A stretch of 64,000 bases of DNA from Linyphia triangularis (GCA_963978545.1 OZ021723.1:5834273-5898272), one strand, 5' to 3'. Positions 35,668-48,382 are shown, counted from the first letter of the stretch. Notes: generated by a model not told the origin, from the sequence alone. Program-made: numbers and translations.

Positions 35668-38285
35668 CTAGTGGTGTGGAACATCGCACAACTTTCAATT
35701 ACACTTTAATAAGGACGTGGAATCGCCAAAATGAAGATTATGGTTATATACTTTTCGATAATTCTTAAATAATCCTTATTTATGCCTGAATCTGGGGAGA
35801 GAAGAAAAAACGATTGTTGATGAGGTGTGCTCAAGGAAAGAAAACTGTGGGTTAAAGTCATTTGCTTTTCAACTTTTTACACCAAAATGATCATTTTGGT
35901 AATATACTTTTCGATAATTCTTAAATAATCCTTACTTATGCCTGAATCTGGAGAGAGAAGAAAAAACGATTGTTGATGAGGTATGCTCAAGGAAAGAAAA
36001 CTGTAGGTTAAAGTCATTTGCTTTTCAACTTTTTACACCAAAATGATCATTTTGGTAATATACTTTTCGATAATTCTTAAATAATCCTTACTTATGCCTG
36101 AATCTGGAGAGAGAAGAAAAAACGATTGTTGATGAGGTATGCTCAAGGAAAGAAAACTGTAGGTTAAAGTCATTTGCTTTTCAACTTTTTACACCAAAAT
36201 GATCATTTTGGTAATATACTTTTCGATAATTCTTAAATAATCCTTACTTATGCCTGAATCTGGAGAGAGAAGAAAAAACGATTGTTGATGAGGTATGCTC
36301 AAGGAAAGAAAACTGTAGGTTAAAGTCATTTGCTTTTCAACTTTTTACACCAAAATGATCATTTTGGTAATATACTTTTCGATAATTCTTAAATAATCCT
36401 TACTTATGCCTGAATCTGGGGAGAGAAGAAAAAACGATTGTTGATGAGGTGTGCTCAAGGAAAGAAAACTGTAGGTTAAAGTCATTTGCTTTTCAACTTT
36501 TTACACCAAAATGATGATTTTGGCAATATACTTTTCGATAATTCTTAAATAATCCTTACTTATGCCTGAATCTGGAGAGAGAAGAAAAAACGATTGTTGA
36601 TGAGGTATGCTCAAGGAAAGAAAACTGTAGGTTAAAGTCATTTGCTTTTCAACTTTTTACACCAAAATGATGATTTTGGCAATATACTTTTCGATAATTC
36701 TTTTATAATCCTTACTTATGCCTGAATCTGGGGAGAGAAGAAAAAACGATTGTTGATGAGGTGTGCTCAAGGAAAGGAAACTGTAGGTTAAAGTCATTTG
36801 CTTTTCAACTTTTTACACCAAAATGATGATTTTGGCAATATACTTTTCGATAATTCTTAAATAATCCTTACTTATGCCTGAATCTGGGGAGAGAAGAAAA
36901 AACGATTGTTGATGAGGTATGCTCAAGGAAAGAAAACTGTAGGTTAAAGTCATTTGCTTTTCAACTTTTTACACCAAAATGATGATTTTGGCAATATACT
37001 TTTCGATAATTCTTTTATAATCCTTACTTATGCCTGAATCTGGGGAGAGAAGAAAAAACGATTGTTGATGAGGTATGCTCAAGGAAAGAAAACTGTAGGT
37101 TAAAGTCATTTGCTTTTCAACTTTTTACACCAAAATGATGATTTTGGCAATATACTTTTCGATAATTCTTTTATAATCCTTACTTATGCCTGAATCTGGG
37201 GAGAGAAGAAAAAACGATTGTTGATGAGGTATGCTCAAGGAAAGAAAACTGTAGGTTAAAGTCATTTGCTTTTCAACTTTTTACACCAAAATGATGATTT
37301 TGGCAATATACTTTTCGATAATTCTTAAATAATCCTTACTTATGCCTGAATCTGGGGAGAGAAGAAAAAACGATTGTTGATGAGGTATGCTCAAGGAAAG
37401 AAAACTGTAGGTTAAAGTCATTTGCTTTTCAACTTTTTACACCAAAATGATGATTTTGGCAATATACTTTTCGATAATTCTTAAATAATCCTTACTTATG
37501 CCTGAATCTGGGGAGAGAAGAAAAAACGATTGTTGATGAGGTATGCTCAAGGAAAGAAAACTGTAGGTTAAAGTCATTTGCTTTTCAACTTTTTACACCA
37601 AAATGATGATTTTGGCAATATACTTTTCGATAATTCTTAAATAATCCTTACTTATGCCTGAATCTGGGGAGAGAAGAAAAAACGATTGTTGATGAGGTGT
37701 GCTCAAGGAAAGAAAACTGTGGGTTAAAGTCATTTGCTTTTCAACTTTTTACGCCAAAATGATGATTTTGGCAATATACTTTACGATAATTCTTTTATAA
37801 TCCTTTCTTGTGACTGAAACTGAGAAGGAAAGAAAACAAAAACAATCGTTGATGAAGTATGCTCACGGAAAGAGAACTCTGTGTTAAAAGCATTTGCTTT
37901 TCAACTTTTAAGTCATTAAAACGTTTTTCGGAGGTGGGGACGTTTAAAACACCTTAAGAGGCATTGCCACAGCGATTTTGAACAAAATCGTTCGAGCTGT
38001 TTCTTAACAATTACTGAAAACATGAAAACAGCTACCTTATGCGCATGTGCGATTTTGACGAAAAACTTAATGGTAGCCCCCTGTGCCATCACCAACCCGC
38101 ACCTCAAATTCAACATCGTAGGTCAATTTGTTCGGGAGTTATGCTGACCACACACACACAGACAGACATTTTTTCTAGATAACTATTTTTAAATCAGGAT
38201 GTTCCAAAACGTAGAAAAATGCAGAAAGGATTTTTTTGTTGTCGACCGAATACTATTCTTTCATGTGGGTAATTGAAAGTAAAAA
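35668..38285 (-). mobile_element. Helentron-like element, copy 4, carrying a satellite
   Basis: On the minus strand the 5' block TTTTTACTTTCAATTACCC is at 38285 and the 3' end GTTCCACACCACTAG at 35668, next to a host T. Bases 37774-38285 are the ordinary element body. The 3' part has expanded into the 156-bp array at 35745-37773, making this copy about three times the usual length. Confidence 0.8.
35745..37900 (-). repeat. 156-bp satellite array, about 13 units
   Basis: The landmark atatacttttcgataattc recurs at 35745, 35901, 36057 and so on every 156 bases to 37773, with no insertion or deletion anywhere. The first four spacers read atgatcattttggt and the later ones atgatgattttggc; a taaat/ttttat variant is scattered in the second group. 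The last unit (from 37773) is diverged and matches the single unit found in the other Helentron-like copies. Confidence 0.95.
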
Positions 38286-39013
38286 CCCATCCCAAATTAG
38301 TTCAGTGGTTCGGAAGTAATTGCTGCACTACTCCTTTATGGATTGAAAAGGGGGAATTTGGTGGTTTTTCAAAATCTCATGTTGCCAGTAATTGCAAAAT
38401 TGATTTTCGAAATTTTCATTAGTTTCGAAAATCAAGTTTGCAAAATTTCATCAAGATCATCTGAATTATACTGTAGATTTCAAATTGTGACCACAACCCT
38501 TCAGGGAAAAAAAGAGGAGAAGAAGGGGTTTCGAAGTTTCAAGCATATAGGAATATGCTTGTAGTTACGAAGATTAAGTGTGCAAAATTTAGTCAATATT
38601 AGAATAAAACTGTAGCGCAGATGTTTTTTGAAATTTCATTTTTCTTTCTGACTCAGGATATATACGGACGTGGATCTGAATGCTTTGTTTATTGAACTTT
38701 TTTTTAGTATTTTTTTCTTTACTTCGTTTTTAATTAAAATGACATGGCAGGTATTTCAAAGCATTCATGTTTTTTCTTAAGGTTACAATAAATTTAAAAA
38801 AAAAGTCGATCAGATGTGGATAAATAAGCACATCTATTATTTCGCACTTGTAATCTAGACGAATGAATTCGCGATAGATCGTTTTTTCATATAACCTTCT
38901 GTTAGGATAGCAAATTCATGAAATACTCATTTTAAAATTCCAAACAAATATGCCGAGAGATTCAAAGTCGATTATCTAAGAACAATAATTACCAGGCAAT
39001 GAGGGCATGACTA
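38286..39013. other. No recognisable gene
   Basis: Frame 38343-38564 has no domain. The sequence is AT-rich without repeats I could relate to other parts of the window. Confidence 0.5.
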
Positions 39014-40356
39014 CTTTTTTTACTTTCAATTACCCATATGATAACTTCGGGTAATGAAAGTATTGTATTCGGTCAAACAAATTTATATATTTTTAAAAAT
39101 TTCTACGCGTTTTGGACATGCTTTTAAAAAAAGTGGTCTAGAAAATATGTCCGTTTGTGTCTGTAATCAGCATAACTTCTGAACCCATTGACCTACGATG
39201 TTCAACTTTGCATACTGGTGATGTCTGATGATAAGGATAATACGGACAAGTGCTATGGCCACCACGACCATATGATCTGTCATTAAGGTTTTCGTCAAAA
39301 TTGCGCAGACGTATAAGGTAGCTGCCTTTGAAAAATTAATGTTTTTCAGCAGTTTCTAAGAAGCGGATCTAACAATTTTAATAAAAGTCGCCGGGGTAAT
39401 GCCTTTTAAGGTGATCCAAACATCCCTACATCCCAAAATATGTGTTCTAGAGGTCAGAAATATCGATCAAAATAAATATCGATACTATATCGTTGCATAG
39501 AAAAAAAATATCGATGATATATATGGATACATTATTTTTTTAATTTATTTATTTGAATTTCAATCTTGCCAGAAACGAAGTTTTTCGGAGCAAATTTCTT
39601 CTTTTCATGAATTCCTGCCAAAATAGTTTAAATAAATAAATTAGAAAAATTGTTTTAATAAATGAATTACAAAAAATTATTTTAATAAATGAATTATAAA
39701 AATTGTTTTAATAAATAAATTATAAAAATTATTTAAAAAAAATAAATTATAAAAATTATTTTAATAAATAAATTATAAAAATCGTTTTAATAAATAAATT
39801 ATAAAAATCGTTTTAATAAATAAATTATAAAAATTCTTTTAACAAATAAATTATATAATCAATCAGAAAATAAATACATTTGGATGTCAATGCATAAATT
39901 CCCATTTATTTTTAAAGAAGAAATTTTGAAAAGTAGTTTATCGCATGTTTTGCTGATAGACATGTTTTTAATATTTAAAATTAGAAGCAAATTCCAGGCA
40001 CACGCTGGCAACAGAAACGGCACTATGTTAATGGTTACTAATAAATGATCTTATGGTTCCATTACATTACGTTTTCCTTTTTGTTAGGGTGCCATTTTAA
40101 CTGTCTCTCAGCCAAGTCCAAATTTCAGTTTGGAAGTTTTTGGAAATTAAATAAAGAAAATCGGTGAAACACATAGAAATACAAAACTATCATCAAAAAA
40201 TTAGAAACGTTTTAAAATATCGATATATCAGTGACTTGTATCGATATTTTTAGTATCGATATTTTTGTAAAAATATCGTCGTATCGATATATCGCCGTCC
40301 TCTAATGTGTTCTGTATTAAGTGTAATATAAAGTTGTGCGATGTTCCACTTCCTAG
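39014..40356 (+). mobile_element. Helentron-like element, copy 5, interrupted
   Basis: The 5' block tttttttactttcaattacc starts near 39014 and the 3' end gttccacttcCTAG stops at 40356 before a T. Its middle is partly deleted (the region with aatggcgtaaaaagttg is missing) and the rest is split by the hAT-like element 39448-40304. Confidence 0.75.
39448..40304. mobile_element. hAT-like element with 8-bp TSD
   Basis: The ends are TAGAGGTCAGAAATATCGAT and, read inward from the right, TAGAGGACGGCGATATATCG. The duplication ATGTGTTC is perfect (39440-39447, 40305-40312). The interior has a 28-bp-type array of aataaattataaaaat units at about 39640-39860, and the tail 39860-40080 is homologous to 53041-53250. 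Many copies of atatcgat near both ends add subterminal repeats. No transposase. Confidence 0.82.
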
Positions 40357-40647
40357 TTGAAGTAAGTATACAGCTTATTTTTAGATAATAGTTTTTTACA
40401 ATCAGATCAAATACTAAACACATTTAAACTTATTTCTTTTAATCTAAGGTATTTTAATAAAACCAAATTTTTCTAGGTCTAGTCAACGTCACCAACTCTT
40501 GCGTTTTCCTCAGAATTGTTTTTTAATATAAAATGTTGTATTAAAAAAGGATATTATTTCCTGTTACGCTTATCCAATTTCTCCCGATCCAAGGCGTAAT
40601 GGCTTTAGTTAAAAACATTAATTTCGAACAAGGAACACAAACCTTAA

Positions 40648-41359
40648 GGGGGTGCGGTACCGAAAATAAAAAAAAACTTTATTTATGTACATTTTTACGT
40701 CAAAAATTTATTTTATGTATGAGATAGTATTTATATATCTTTGAGAAAATGTTTTTTTTAAATATTATGTTTTGTTATTTAAAAAAAATTTAAAAACCAA
40801 GAAAAATCCATAATATTTGATGTTTGCGTATTTTGATATAAGAAAAAATAAAAAAAATTTCAAAGTGAAAGCTTTCTGTAATGCATAATTATATAAAGAA
40901 AATTTTGTCTTCACAGAATTTTGATAACTAAAAAAAATTAAAAAAATTCTCAAAGTTAAAATATTGAAATTTTTGCTTTTTTTTATGTTATCTTTTACGC
41001 TAAAAATTATATTTTAAAACAGAATTAAAAAAATAAAATTCTGTGAAGGCAAAATATTTAAAACTATATAAATTAAATGCTCCAAAAATTTGAATAGCCA
41101 ATTGCTAATGGTTCTGGAGATATATCGATTTGAATATGCAACATCTGTGAAAAACACTAGTGCTCGAAAAACGCACTTTAAGCAGACGCTTCAATGTGTT
41201 AAGCCCATTAGTGATGTTTAAATAACAGGTAATTTTGTGGCGTTCTAATCACCGGAGGAATAAGATAAAAACATCATTCTCTTCAGGAATGTATGAACTA
41301 TTTTTTAAAATCAGAAAAAAAATTTATGATTTTTGAAGAAATTTCGGTACCATACCCCC
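40648..41359 (+). mobile_element. TIR element GGGGGTCCGGTACC, copy 2
   Basis: The ends gggggtgcggtaccgaaa and tttcggtaccataccccc are flanked by ttaa on both sides (40644-40647, 41360-41363). The body aligns over its whole length with 24844-25564 in the same orientation. Confidence 0.85.
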
Positions 41360-41579
41360 TTAAACACACTTTTAAATTTTCAAGTTTCCGCTTTTGGCAC
41401 GAGATGTCAGCACTATGTTCATTTTAAAATCTAAAACGTAAACTGACACAGGAGGAATAACAATTATAAAACGGTATTGTAATCTGCACTATCTGAATAT
41501 TTATAAATTACTAATATAACTTCCAAATATTGAAAGAGTATTATCATTAAAATCTCTAGTGGTTTAACAATATAAATGA

Positions 41580-41715
41580 TTGGTTGATTTCGCTTATCGA
41601 CTTTTTTTTGTTTATAATAATCGCTAATCAGATCAAGACCTACATCTTAACGTGGATTCCGAACCACAACGAACATTCATGCTTAACTTAGGATTCGAAA
41701 CTGACATCTTAACTA
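41580..41715 (-). mobile_element. SINE family B, decayed copy
   Basis: It shares gacctacatcttaacgtgga and ttccgaaccacaacgaacat with the other B copies. The B box is mutated (aggattcgaaactg on the plus strand) and the A-box end is lost. Confidence 0.55.
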
Positions 41716-42239
41716 CTTATATGAATTTTCAGCATGATATTAAAACATGCTCTTACGACAGAGAGAAACTATAAAGTGTTATTAATTTCTAATCGAGAGA
41801 TAACATTACAAAATAAATTATAAACACTAAATGATAAATTAAAAAAAAAAAATTACCATAATTTACTGTGAGAATATTGAAATGGAATATCCGGTAAAAT
41901 GACTAAAAAGAATCATAAGTGAAATTATTAAACTTGGAATAAAATCCAAATTTTCAATTCAATACACTACAACACTGAGTTGTTATCAAATGAAAAAAAA
42001 AAAAAAAAAAAAAAGAGGAACCTTACAAAAAGTACGTTAAGGTTCTTTGATAAAAAAAAAATTCATGAAATCATCAGTAAATTAAAAAATATTCCTATAT
42101 TTTTTTCTCTCTCCATTCATTTAAAAATACACCATATCATGAAATTAAAAATTGCATATAAATGAAATAGGATGATATTAATAAACTTAAAATGCTCTAT
42201 AATTGGAATAAATTAAAATCTTATTAATATCAAATTTTT
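41716..42239. other. AT-rich filler
   Basis: Very AT-rich, with an A-run at about 41993-42014. No frame or repeat of interest. Confidence 0.5.
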
Positions 42240-42895
42240 AAGTTACTATTTATAGCGTGATTATAATTAAGGTTCAACTTCCAAAAAGCTTTAAAAAAAA
42301 TTAAAAAATTAAAAAACCACTTATCAGAATGACCTGAAATTCGACATGAATATTCACGAAGTTGGGAGAAATTGTACTGCATAAGAAAAAAAAAAAAAAA
42401 CTATTTCGAAATCTTTATTTTCTAATGCCTTACTACTTTCCCCTTTTTCGAGAATATTCAGGTCAAATTTCAGGTCATTCTGATCAGTGGCTTTTCTTAT
42501 GCCCTACTACTTTCCCCTTTTTCGAGAATATTCAGGTCAAATTTCAGGTCATTCTGATCAGTGGCTTTTCTTATGCCCTACTACTTTCCCCTTTTTCGAG
42601 AATATTCAGGTCATTCTGATCAGTGGCTTTTCTTATGCCCTACTACTTTCCCCTTTTTCAAGAATATTCAGGTCAAATTTCAGGTCATTCTGATCAGTGG
42701 CTTTTCTTATGCCCTACTACTTTCCCCTTTTTCGAGAATATTCAGGTCAAATTTCAGGTCATTCTGATCAGTGGCTTTTCTTATGCCCTACTACTTTCCC
42801 CTTTTCCGAGAATATTCAGATCATTCTGATCAGTAGCTTTTCTTATAGCTTGTCGAACTTCCTTATAGCTTGTTATAATAGTCGAACTTTAATTA
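42240..42895. repeat. Inverted-end element with a 74/62-bp tandem array
   Basis: About six direct units at 42420-42835 carry ccctactactttccccttt and ggtcattctgatcagtggc. Spacings between landmarks are 74, 62 and 74 bp; the short form lacks one aaatttcaggtc block. One inverted unit lies before the array at 42313-42358, and the outer ends (taattaaggttcaac at 42254, complement near 42880-42893) are inverted, so the array sits in a foldback element. Confidence 0.75.
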
Positions 42896-43525
42896 CAGTC
42901 CCATGTACATTACACGTCAAAACTGACAATCTTAAAATAATAAAATAAACTCCCCAATGAACTTCAAATATTACATTACCAATCTTACCAAAATAAAAAA
43001 TAAAAACTCAAAATATAATTTTCCAACACTGATGTCAAATAAAAACCAACGCATCCCATAACACAAGGCTCTTCCAAATAATTAAACGCTTTAATGAAAT
43101 CCCGCCAACAGTTGATACCGCATCAAGTGCTCTTCCCCATCCGAGATGGATATTGAGGAGCGATAATATAAAAGAGTAATAGTGTTGATCTGAAGATCCC
43201 GCTCCCAATAACCAGGCTTTTTAATCCTGACTCTAAAACTTAATCGTTTTTCCTGGAAGGGGAGTTCTGTCACAATCCTCCTGCTCCCTCGAACATAAAT
43301 TTGCCATTTACTCCGCAAAAGGTACTCGCAGAGAATAAATTAAAGCCCCCCAGCAAACAAAGTTCGACGTGGTCGCCATGTTTGTCTTCTTTTTTTTTTA
43401 GATGTACCGACTCTGTGTTATTTCTTTGTTCTTGGTCGGTAGTTTTTTTCCTATTTATTAATGGTAATGTTTTTTAAGTACAAGGTAATTATAATTACTG
43501 TTCAACTTTTAAAAAGCTGTAAAAG
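42896..43525. other. No gene recognised
   Basis: A minus-strand frame at 43091-43318 has no known domain, although this piece is less AT-rich than usual. Near 43487 a copy of the taattactgttcaacttt end seen at 42254 stands alone. Confidence 0.45.
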
Positions 43526-44233
43526 CTAAGGGTGTGGAACATCGCGCAGCTTTCATTTACACTATTATATAACGTGGATTGGTGTTACTTACCATTTTTA
43601 TGTTATTCATTAGGGGGGGGGGGGATTGCCAGTTTGGTGATAATTCTGATATGGGTCTTTAAAAAAACGCAAAAATACCGATTTAAGCAGTATTTTTTCG
43701 ATAATTCTTACAATATTCCTTCTTGTAATTGAAACAGAGGAGACGAGAAAAACGGTCGATGCTCAAGGGAAGAAAATTTCATCTCGATTTTTTTTTTTTT
43801 TTTTTTTTACCTTTTATCGCATTTCTACGGGAATTTCGGAATAGGGGATGTTTAGAACACTCACCTTAAGGAGCATTACCGCTGTAATATGGATTAAAAT
43901 CGTAGAGACGTTTTTTAACAATTGCTGAAAAACGTGATTTTTTTTTTCAATGGCAGCTACCTTATGTTCATGTGCAATTTTGACAAAAACCTTACTGATA
44001 GATCCCATGGCCACCACTAACTAGTATGCAAAAGGTGAATATCATAGGTCATTCCGTTCAGGAGTTATACAGATCACAGACATACATTTTTTACAGGCAA
44101 CTTTTTGGGAGTCAGGATGTTCCAAAACGTGGAGAAAAACACACATAAAAGTCAAATTATTATTATAATTATTTTATCGAAAGTAATAATTTCATTAGCC
44201 TATGTTAACATATGGGTAATTGAACGTAAAAAG
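43526..44233 (-). mobile_element. Helentron-like element, copy 6
   Basis: The 5' block (minus strand TTTTTACGTTCAATTACCC) is at 44233 and the 3' end is ATGTTCCACACCCTTAG at 43526. Here the terminal tetranucleotide is TTAG and the next base is C, a departure from CTAG/T in the other copies. It contains a G-run (43612-43623) and a T-run (43787-43808). Confidence 0.72.
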
Positions 44234-44320
44234 AATGACTGGACCGAATAAACTGAAATTAGATCTCATTGCACTCAAAAAAAGGGTATGGCGTAAGAAG
44301 AAAATTAAGATTATTATTAA

Positions 44321-44524
44321 CCCTTTGCACTCCAGGCATTTTTCGCGTGGAGGAATCAGCAATTCGAGATATTTTAGGTTCGGCTGGTGTTTATGGATTT
44401 GCTTCATAGAAACTAAACACAGTCATTGGCCTTGCATCGAATTTCCGCATCACACCTATTGGTCCTCTCGTGGTTTGGCAACCAATCGTGTGGCACCTGA
44501 GAGGCGCCATTGGAGTGCAATGGG
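44321..44524. mobile_element. piggyBac-like MITE
   Basis: The inverted ends CCCTTTGCACTCCA and CCCATTGCACTCCA are flanked by TTAA on both sides (44317-44320, 44525-44528). CCC-starting ends plus TTAA duplication are the hallmark of the piggyBac superfamily. At 204 bp it cannot encode a transposase. Confidence 0.85.
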
Positions 44525-44528
44525 TTAA

Positions 44529-44871
44529 TTTTATAGTTTAAAAGTAATAGCAGTTTTCCAATATGACATAATTTTCAAGAGGTAAAAACATTTATTTTCT
44601 AAAATGTTGCCTTGCATCAAATTTAGAAATTTTCTTACAGCTTTCAAAATAACTATACTTTTTATTTCATCATTCTATCGAACTTTGTTTATGAGTTATT
44701 CAATTTTAAAATCAGGGTGTCTTTCTCTGGACACCATGTATTTCTTTTATTGGTTCACCGGAATAAAAATAAACAAATGACTTTAATAAACGATTAACAG
44801 TTTCTTATCGAAATTTTATTTAATGGTATATTTATTCTTATTTCGAAACTTAAAAGCCTAACCCTGATTAA
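44529..44871. other. No gene recognised
   Basis: AT-rich. A short hairpin (ggtgtctttctctggacacc) lies at about 44716-44735, resembling the edge of a decayed transposon. Confidence 0.45.
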
Positions 44872-44906
44872 CAATTGAGGACTAGAAATGGAAAACGAAC
44901 TAAGTA

Positions 44907-44942
<36 letters not shown>

Positions 44943-45145
44943 TACGGAAAAATGTCCTAAATAGCATAGCAAGCTAAACAAACTGGAGAGCGCCCAAAGT
45001 GTGAACTCCAGTAGCAATAGTTCAAATTCAATCTGAAGTATGTAGTTAACCATTGCCTTAAAAACAAGATGGGATAATTTTTCGGCTCTCCTGAAAAATT
45101 TTCTTTTTTGGATTTAGGTCGTTTTCCATTTCTAGTTTTCAATTG
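44872..45145. mobile_element. Small TIR element (MITE)
   Basis: The left end caattgaggactagaaatgg and the complement of the right end caattgaaaactagaaatgg continue in parallel for about 34 bases. The 274-bp interior includes an A-run of about 30 (44908-44938). The superfamily is undetermined. Confidence 0.7.
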
Positions 45146-45725
45146 ATATTACACTTTTGAAACATGTACGCATTATTATTCACACCAAATTTAATATGTT
45201 TCACTTGAATGAACTTAATTTATAGTTTTTAGCAAATTAAGTTACACGAACCTCACAAAGGTATTTCATATGATATTTTTTATACAAAGTTATTAATTAC
45301 AATTCATTATTTATCAAACTATTAAAGCGTTTCTTCTTTGAATTTGGTTACTATTTGAACATATTTTAACCCTATCTATGACGGTGGGAAGTTTTTTTGC
45401 CACTAACTTCATCAGTTTTTAAATGAACATGATAAGTTATTTTAACACTTCTGATTATAAAATCATGTGCTAATAAGTGAAAAAAATATATAAAAGTACG
45501 CCTTGAAAACCTAATAGAGTTTAACCAATCAAGGTTAACGTAGAAGATGAAATGACTACACTCGCAAGCCATTTTTTTTCCTGCGCAAAAACCTTTCATC
45601 AGTTAATTTTTTTTCATACATACAGAAATTATAGATTTAGTGATTTATAAACACAGGCGTTCGTTTTTACCAATTCTGACATGGAGGGGCAAACCAATTG
45701 GCGGTAAACGTACTTAACACAAGAT
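45146..45725. other. No gene recognised
   Basis: AT-rich; the minus-strand frame 45372-45599 has no domain. Confidence 0.45.
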
Positions 45726-45896
45726 TGGTTGGTTTGTACAGCCTATTTTTATGTACAATGATAACTAATAAGACTTGACCTACAGCTTAACGTGGATTTC
45801 GAATCATAACAAACATCCATGACTAACCCGGGATTCGAACTTGGCACCTTTGACATGTGAGGCCTGAGCGCTAACCACATAACCATCATGTGGACC
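45726..45896 (-). mobile_element. SINE family B copy
   Basis: Minus-strand copy with the head GGTTAGCGCTCAGGCC, a B box AAGTTCGAATCCCGG, and the tail attggttggtttgtacagcc at the left. Candidate imperfect duplication: cttaacacaag left and ctttaacaccag right. Confidence 0.68.
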
Positions 45897-46178
45897 TTTA
45901 ACACCAGAAAAATTTAAAAATCGAATTAATTTTTTAAAAATATAGTTAATATAAAATATAAATTTCAAAAAGCATTTTAGCATACCATTGTTAGAAATAT
46001 TGTCCCTATAAAAGGACAAGTAAAAATAAAAAAATAAAATAAAAATGTGTTTCAATCAAATCAAATCCAGTCTGGGAAAAAAAAAAAAAAAAAGGGAAAA
46101 AAAAAACCGAAGTTCAAGTGACCAACAATGGCAGCCGTTTCCCAACCGAACCCCACCACCACCAAACGAAAAAAAAAA

Positions 46179-46219
<41 letters not shown>

Positions 46220-46947
46220 GAACAAACGATTTCTTGCCTTTCTTTTCATTTCTCGCCTGCCAAATGCAACGCCCCCATCCCTTTAAGTGGCGGAGGAGAC
46301 AGGGGCGTACGAGTGACAGGGGCGCACGGGGGACAAAAGGGGCTATTGACCCTCCCCCCCACCCCCCCTTTAAGAATATGCGTACCCCGTGTTGACAGTC
46401 GGCCTAAAATTAAACTTTGGATACCGAACCTAGAGGGGGTAGGGGGGAGAGGGAAAAAACTCTCGGGAAAAACTAAAAGACGACGGAAGAGAAGATGGAG
46501 AGAAGAAGAGGATTGTAGGAGGCAGCAGGGCGGAAATTGCTTTTAGCGTAGCACCCCTGTGAAACTCGATTTTGCGTCGGGTAACGAACGAGCCCGACTT
46601 TATTAAGCGCGAGGCCCGAGGAAGCCCTATTTGTCTCTAAAGCTTCTCGTTCGAGGAAGAATGTGAAAGAGAAGGATTTGCATCCAGAGAGGAACAAGAG
46701 CAGTTTTTTTCTCTCCTAACCCTTTTCTTGTTGTGTCTCTGATATGCGGGACGCGTAAGAGCTTCGTTTCGGTGGATTCACTTTGTTGGGATTCGTAGAG
46801 GGAGGGATGCTTTTTTTTTTTTTTTTTTTATTGGTGAGTGAAGGAAAGGGGAGTGTTTCAATCAAAATAATTCCTGGGTGAAATATTTATTGGGGGGTGC
46901 GTTTTAAGTGGCAGTGTGTTGGTAGTTTCGGTTGACGATCAATCCGA
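45897..46947. other. Low-complexity and GC-richer sequence, no gene
   Basis: It contains A-runs (46077-46093, about 46180-46216), a C-run region at 46347-46370, and a G/A-rich block at 46430-46540. Frames here (46045-46395, 46118-46546) run through these tracts and are not credible. The less AT-rich part 46540-46760 may be host non-coding DNA. Confidence 0.45.
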
Positions 46948-46980
46948 TTTTTTACTTTCAATTTTCCCACTTATGTATAC

Positions 46981-47168
46981 GCCGACCAAACGGTGTAGTG
47001 GTTGGCGTGCTGGCTTCTAGACCGTGAGGTTGCGGGTTCGAGTCCCGTATTAGGCATGGGTGTTTGTAAATGTATGTTGGCTTGTCTAATGACGAAAGTT
47101 TCGGCGCATTATAGCCCTCGTGTTGCTGACGGCGCCAGATAATCTGAATACAACCAACCAACCAACCT
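46981..47168 (+). mobile_element. SINE family A, copy 6 (nested)
   Basis: Plus-strand copy: GCCGACCAAACGGTGTAGTG, B box GGTTCGAGTCCCG, body, then caaccaaccaaccaacc. TSD acttatgtatac at 46969-46980 and 47169-47180. Confidence 0.93.
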
Positions 47169-47272
47169 ACTTATGTATACATAGGGTAATGAAAGTATAG
47201 TATTCGGTCAAAAAATAAATTAGATTTTTTTTTTTTTCACTTCTACAAATTTTGAAACATCCTGATCTCATA

Positions 47273-47453
47273 GCCGACCAAACTGTATAGTGGTTAGCGT
47301 GCTAGCTTCTAGACCGCGAGGTTGCGGGTTTGAGTCCCGTGTTAGGCATGGGTGTTTGTAAATGTATGTTGGCTTGTCTAATGACGAATGTTTCGTCGCA
47401 TTATAGCCCTCGTGTTGCTGAAGGAGTCAGATAATCTGAAAACAACCAACCAA
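47273..47453 (+). mobile_element. SINE family A, copy 7 (nested)
   Basis: Plus-strand copy with one B-box change (GGTTTGAGTCCCG). TSD cctgatctcata at 47261-47272 and 47454-47465. Confidence 0.93.
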
Positions 47454-48083
47454 CCTGATCTCATAAAGGTGATCTAGAAAAAATATCTGTCTGTATGTGT
47501 GTTCGTGTTTGGCATAATTCCCGAAAAAATTGATCTGCGATGTTCAAATTTCGTGTACGGGTTGGTGATGGCACAAGGACCTACCATTAAAGTTTTCGTC
47601 AAAATCGCGCATGCGCATAAGGTAGTTGCCATTGAAAAAGTAATGTTTTTCAATGATTGCTAAGAAGCGGGTCTAACGATTTTATCAAAATCTCTGTGGT
47701 AATGCCTCTTAGGTGTTCAAAACATCGCCACCTCCGAAATTGCCCTAAAAATGCTTTAATGGCGTAAAAAGTTGAAAAACGAATGCCTTCAACACAGAGT
47801 TCTCTTTGAATGAACATAGCCAATCAACGATCGTTTTTTCTTCTCTTCTCAGTTTCACTTATAAGAAAGGATAATATGAGAATTATCGAAAAGTATATTG
47901 TCAAAATCACCATTTTGACGAAGTTTTTTTTTTTTAAGACCCCATATAAGAATTATCGCAAAAATATCGCCAATTAGGGCATTTTTTCTAAATGAATGAG
48001 GAAAATAGAAAAATGGTAAATGACACAAATCCATTTCACTATTATAGTGTAATTAAAAGTTGTGCGATGTTTCACACCTCTAG

Positions 48084-48382
48084 TTTTGTCTTCTGTATTG
48101 CACTATTGAAAAACGTAATTCGTTTGGTTAGGTTTCAGCCAAAATAGTGCTTGATGTCCAAAGTAAAAACGGAAACTAAGAAAATTGAAAAATTATACAA
48201 AAACGTCACGATAATATTTGATGTGCAAAAATGATGTTGGTGAACAGTTGATGAAGAAAAGTTTTTACTCTTGTGACATCGCATGTATATTTCACAAGAA
48301 AAGCAGAATTATAAATAAAAAAAGACAACTTTCAATTCTAAAAAGGAATTATTTTGCAGATCCCTGCTACCGGATTACAAAT
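48084..48382. other. No gene recognised
   Basis: AT-rich linker between two mobile elements. A 63-codon frame at 48218-48409 has no domain. Confidence 0.45.

Larger units (their letters stand above)
46948..48083 (+). mobile_element. Helentron-like element, copy 7, with two SINEs
   Basis: It runs from ttttttactttcaattttcc near 46948 to gcgatgtttcacacctCTAG at 48083, followed by T. SINE A copies sit at 46981-47168 and 47273-47453. Without them it is about 770 bp, the normal length of the family, making it the most complete copy in plus orientation. Confidence 0.8.

Noticed and set aside
46303..46393. hAT-like ends CAGGGGCGTACGAG and complement near 46393
   Set aside because: No 8-bp duplication and the match between the two ends is poor.
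46045..46546. Lys-rich proteins of 116 and 142 codons
   Set aside because: They are generated by A-runs and C-runs with shifting frames.
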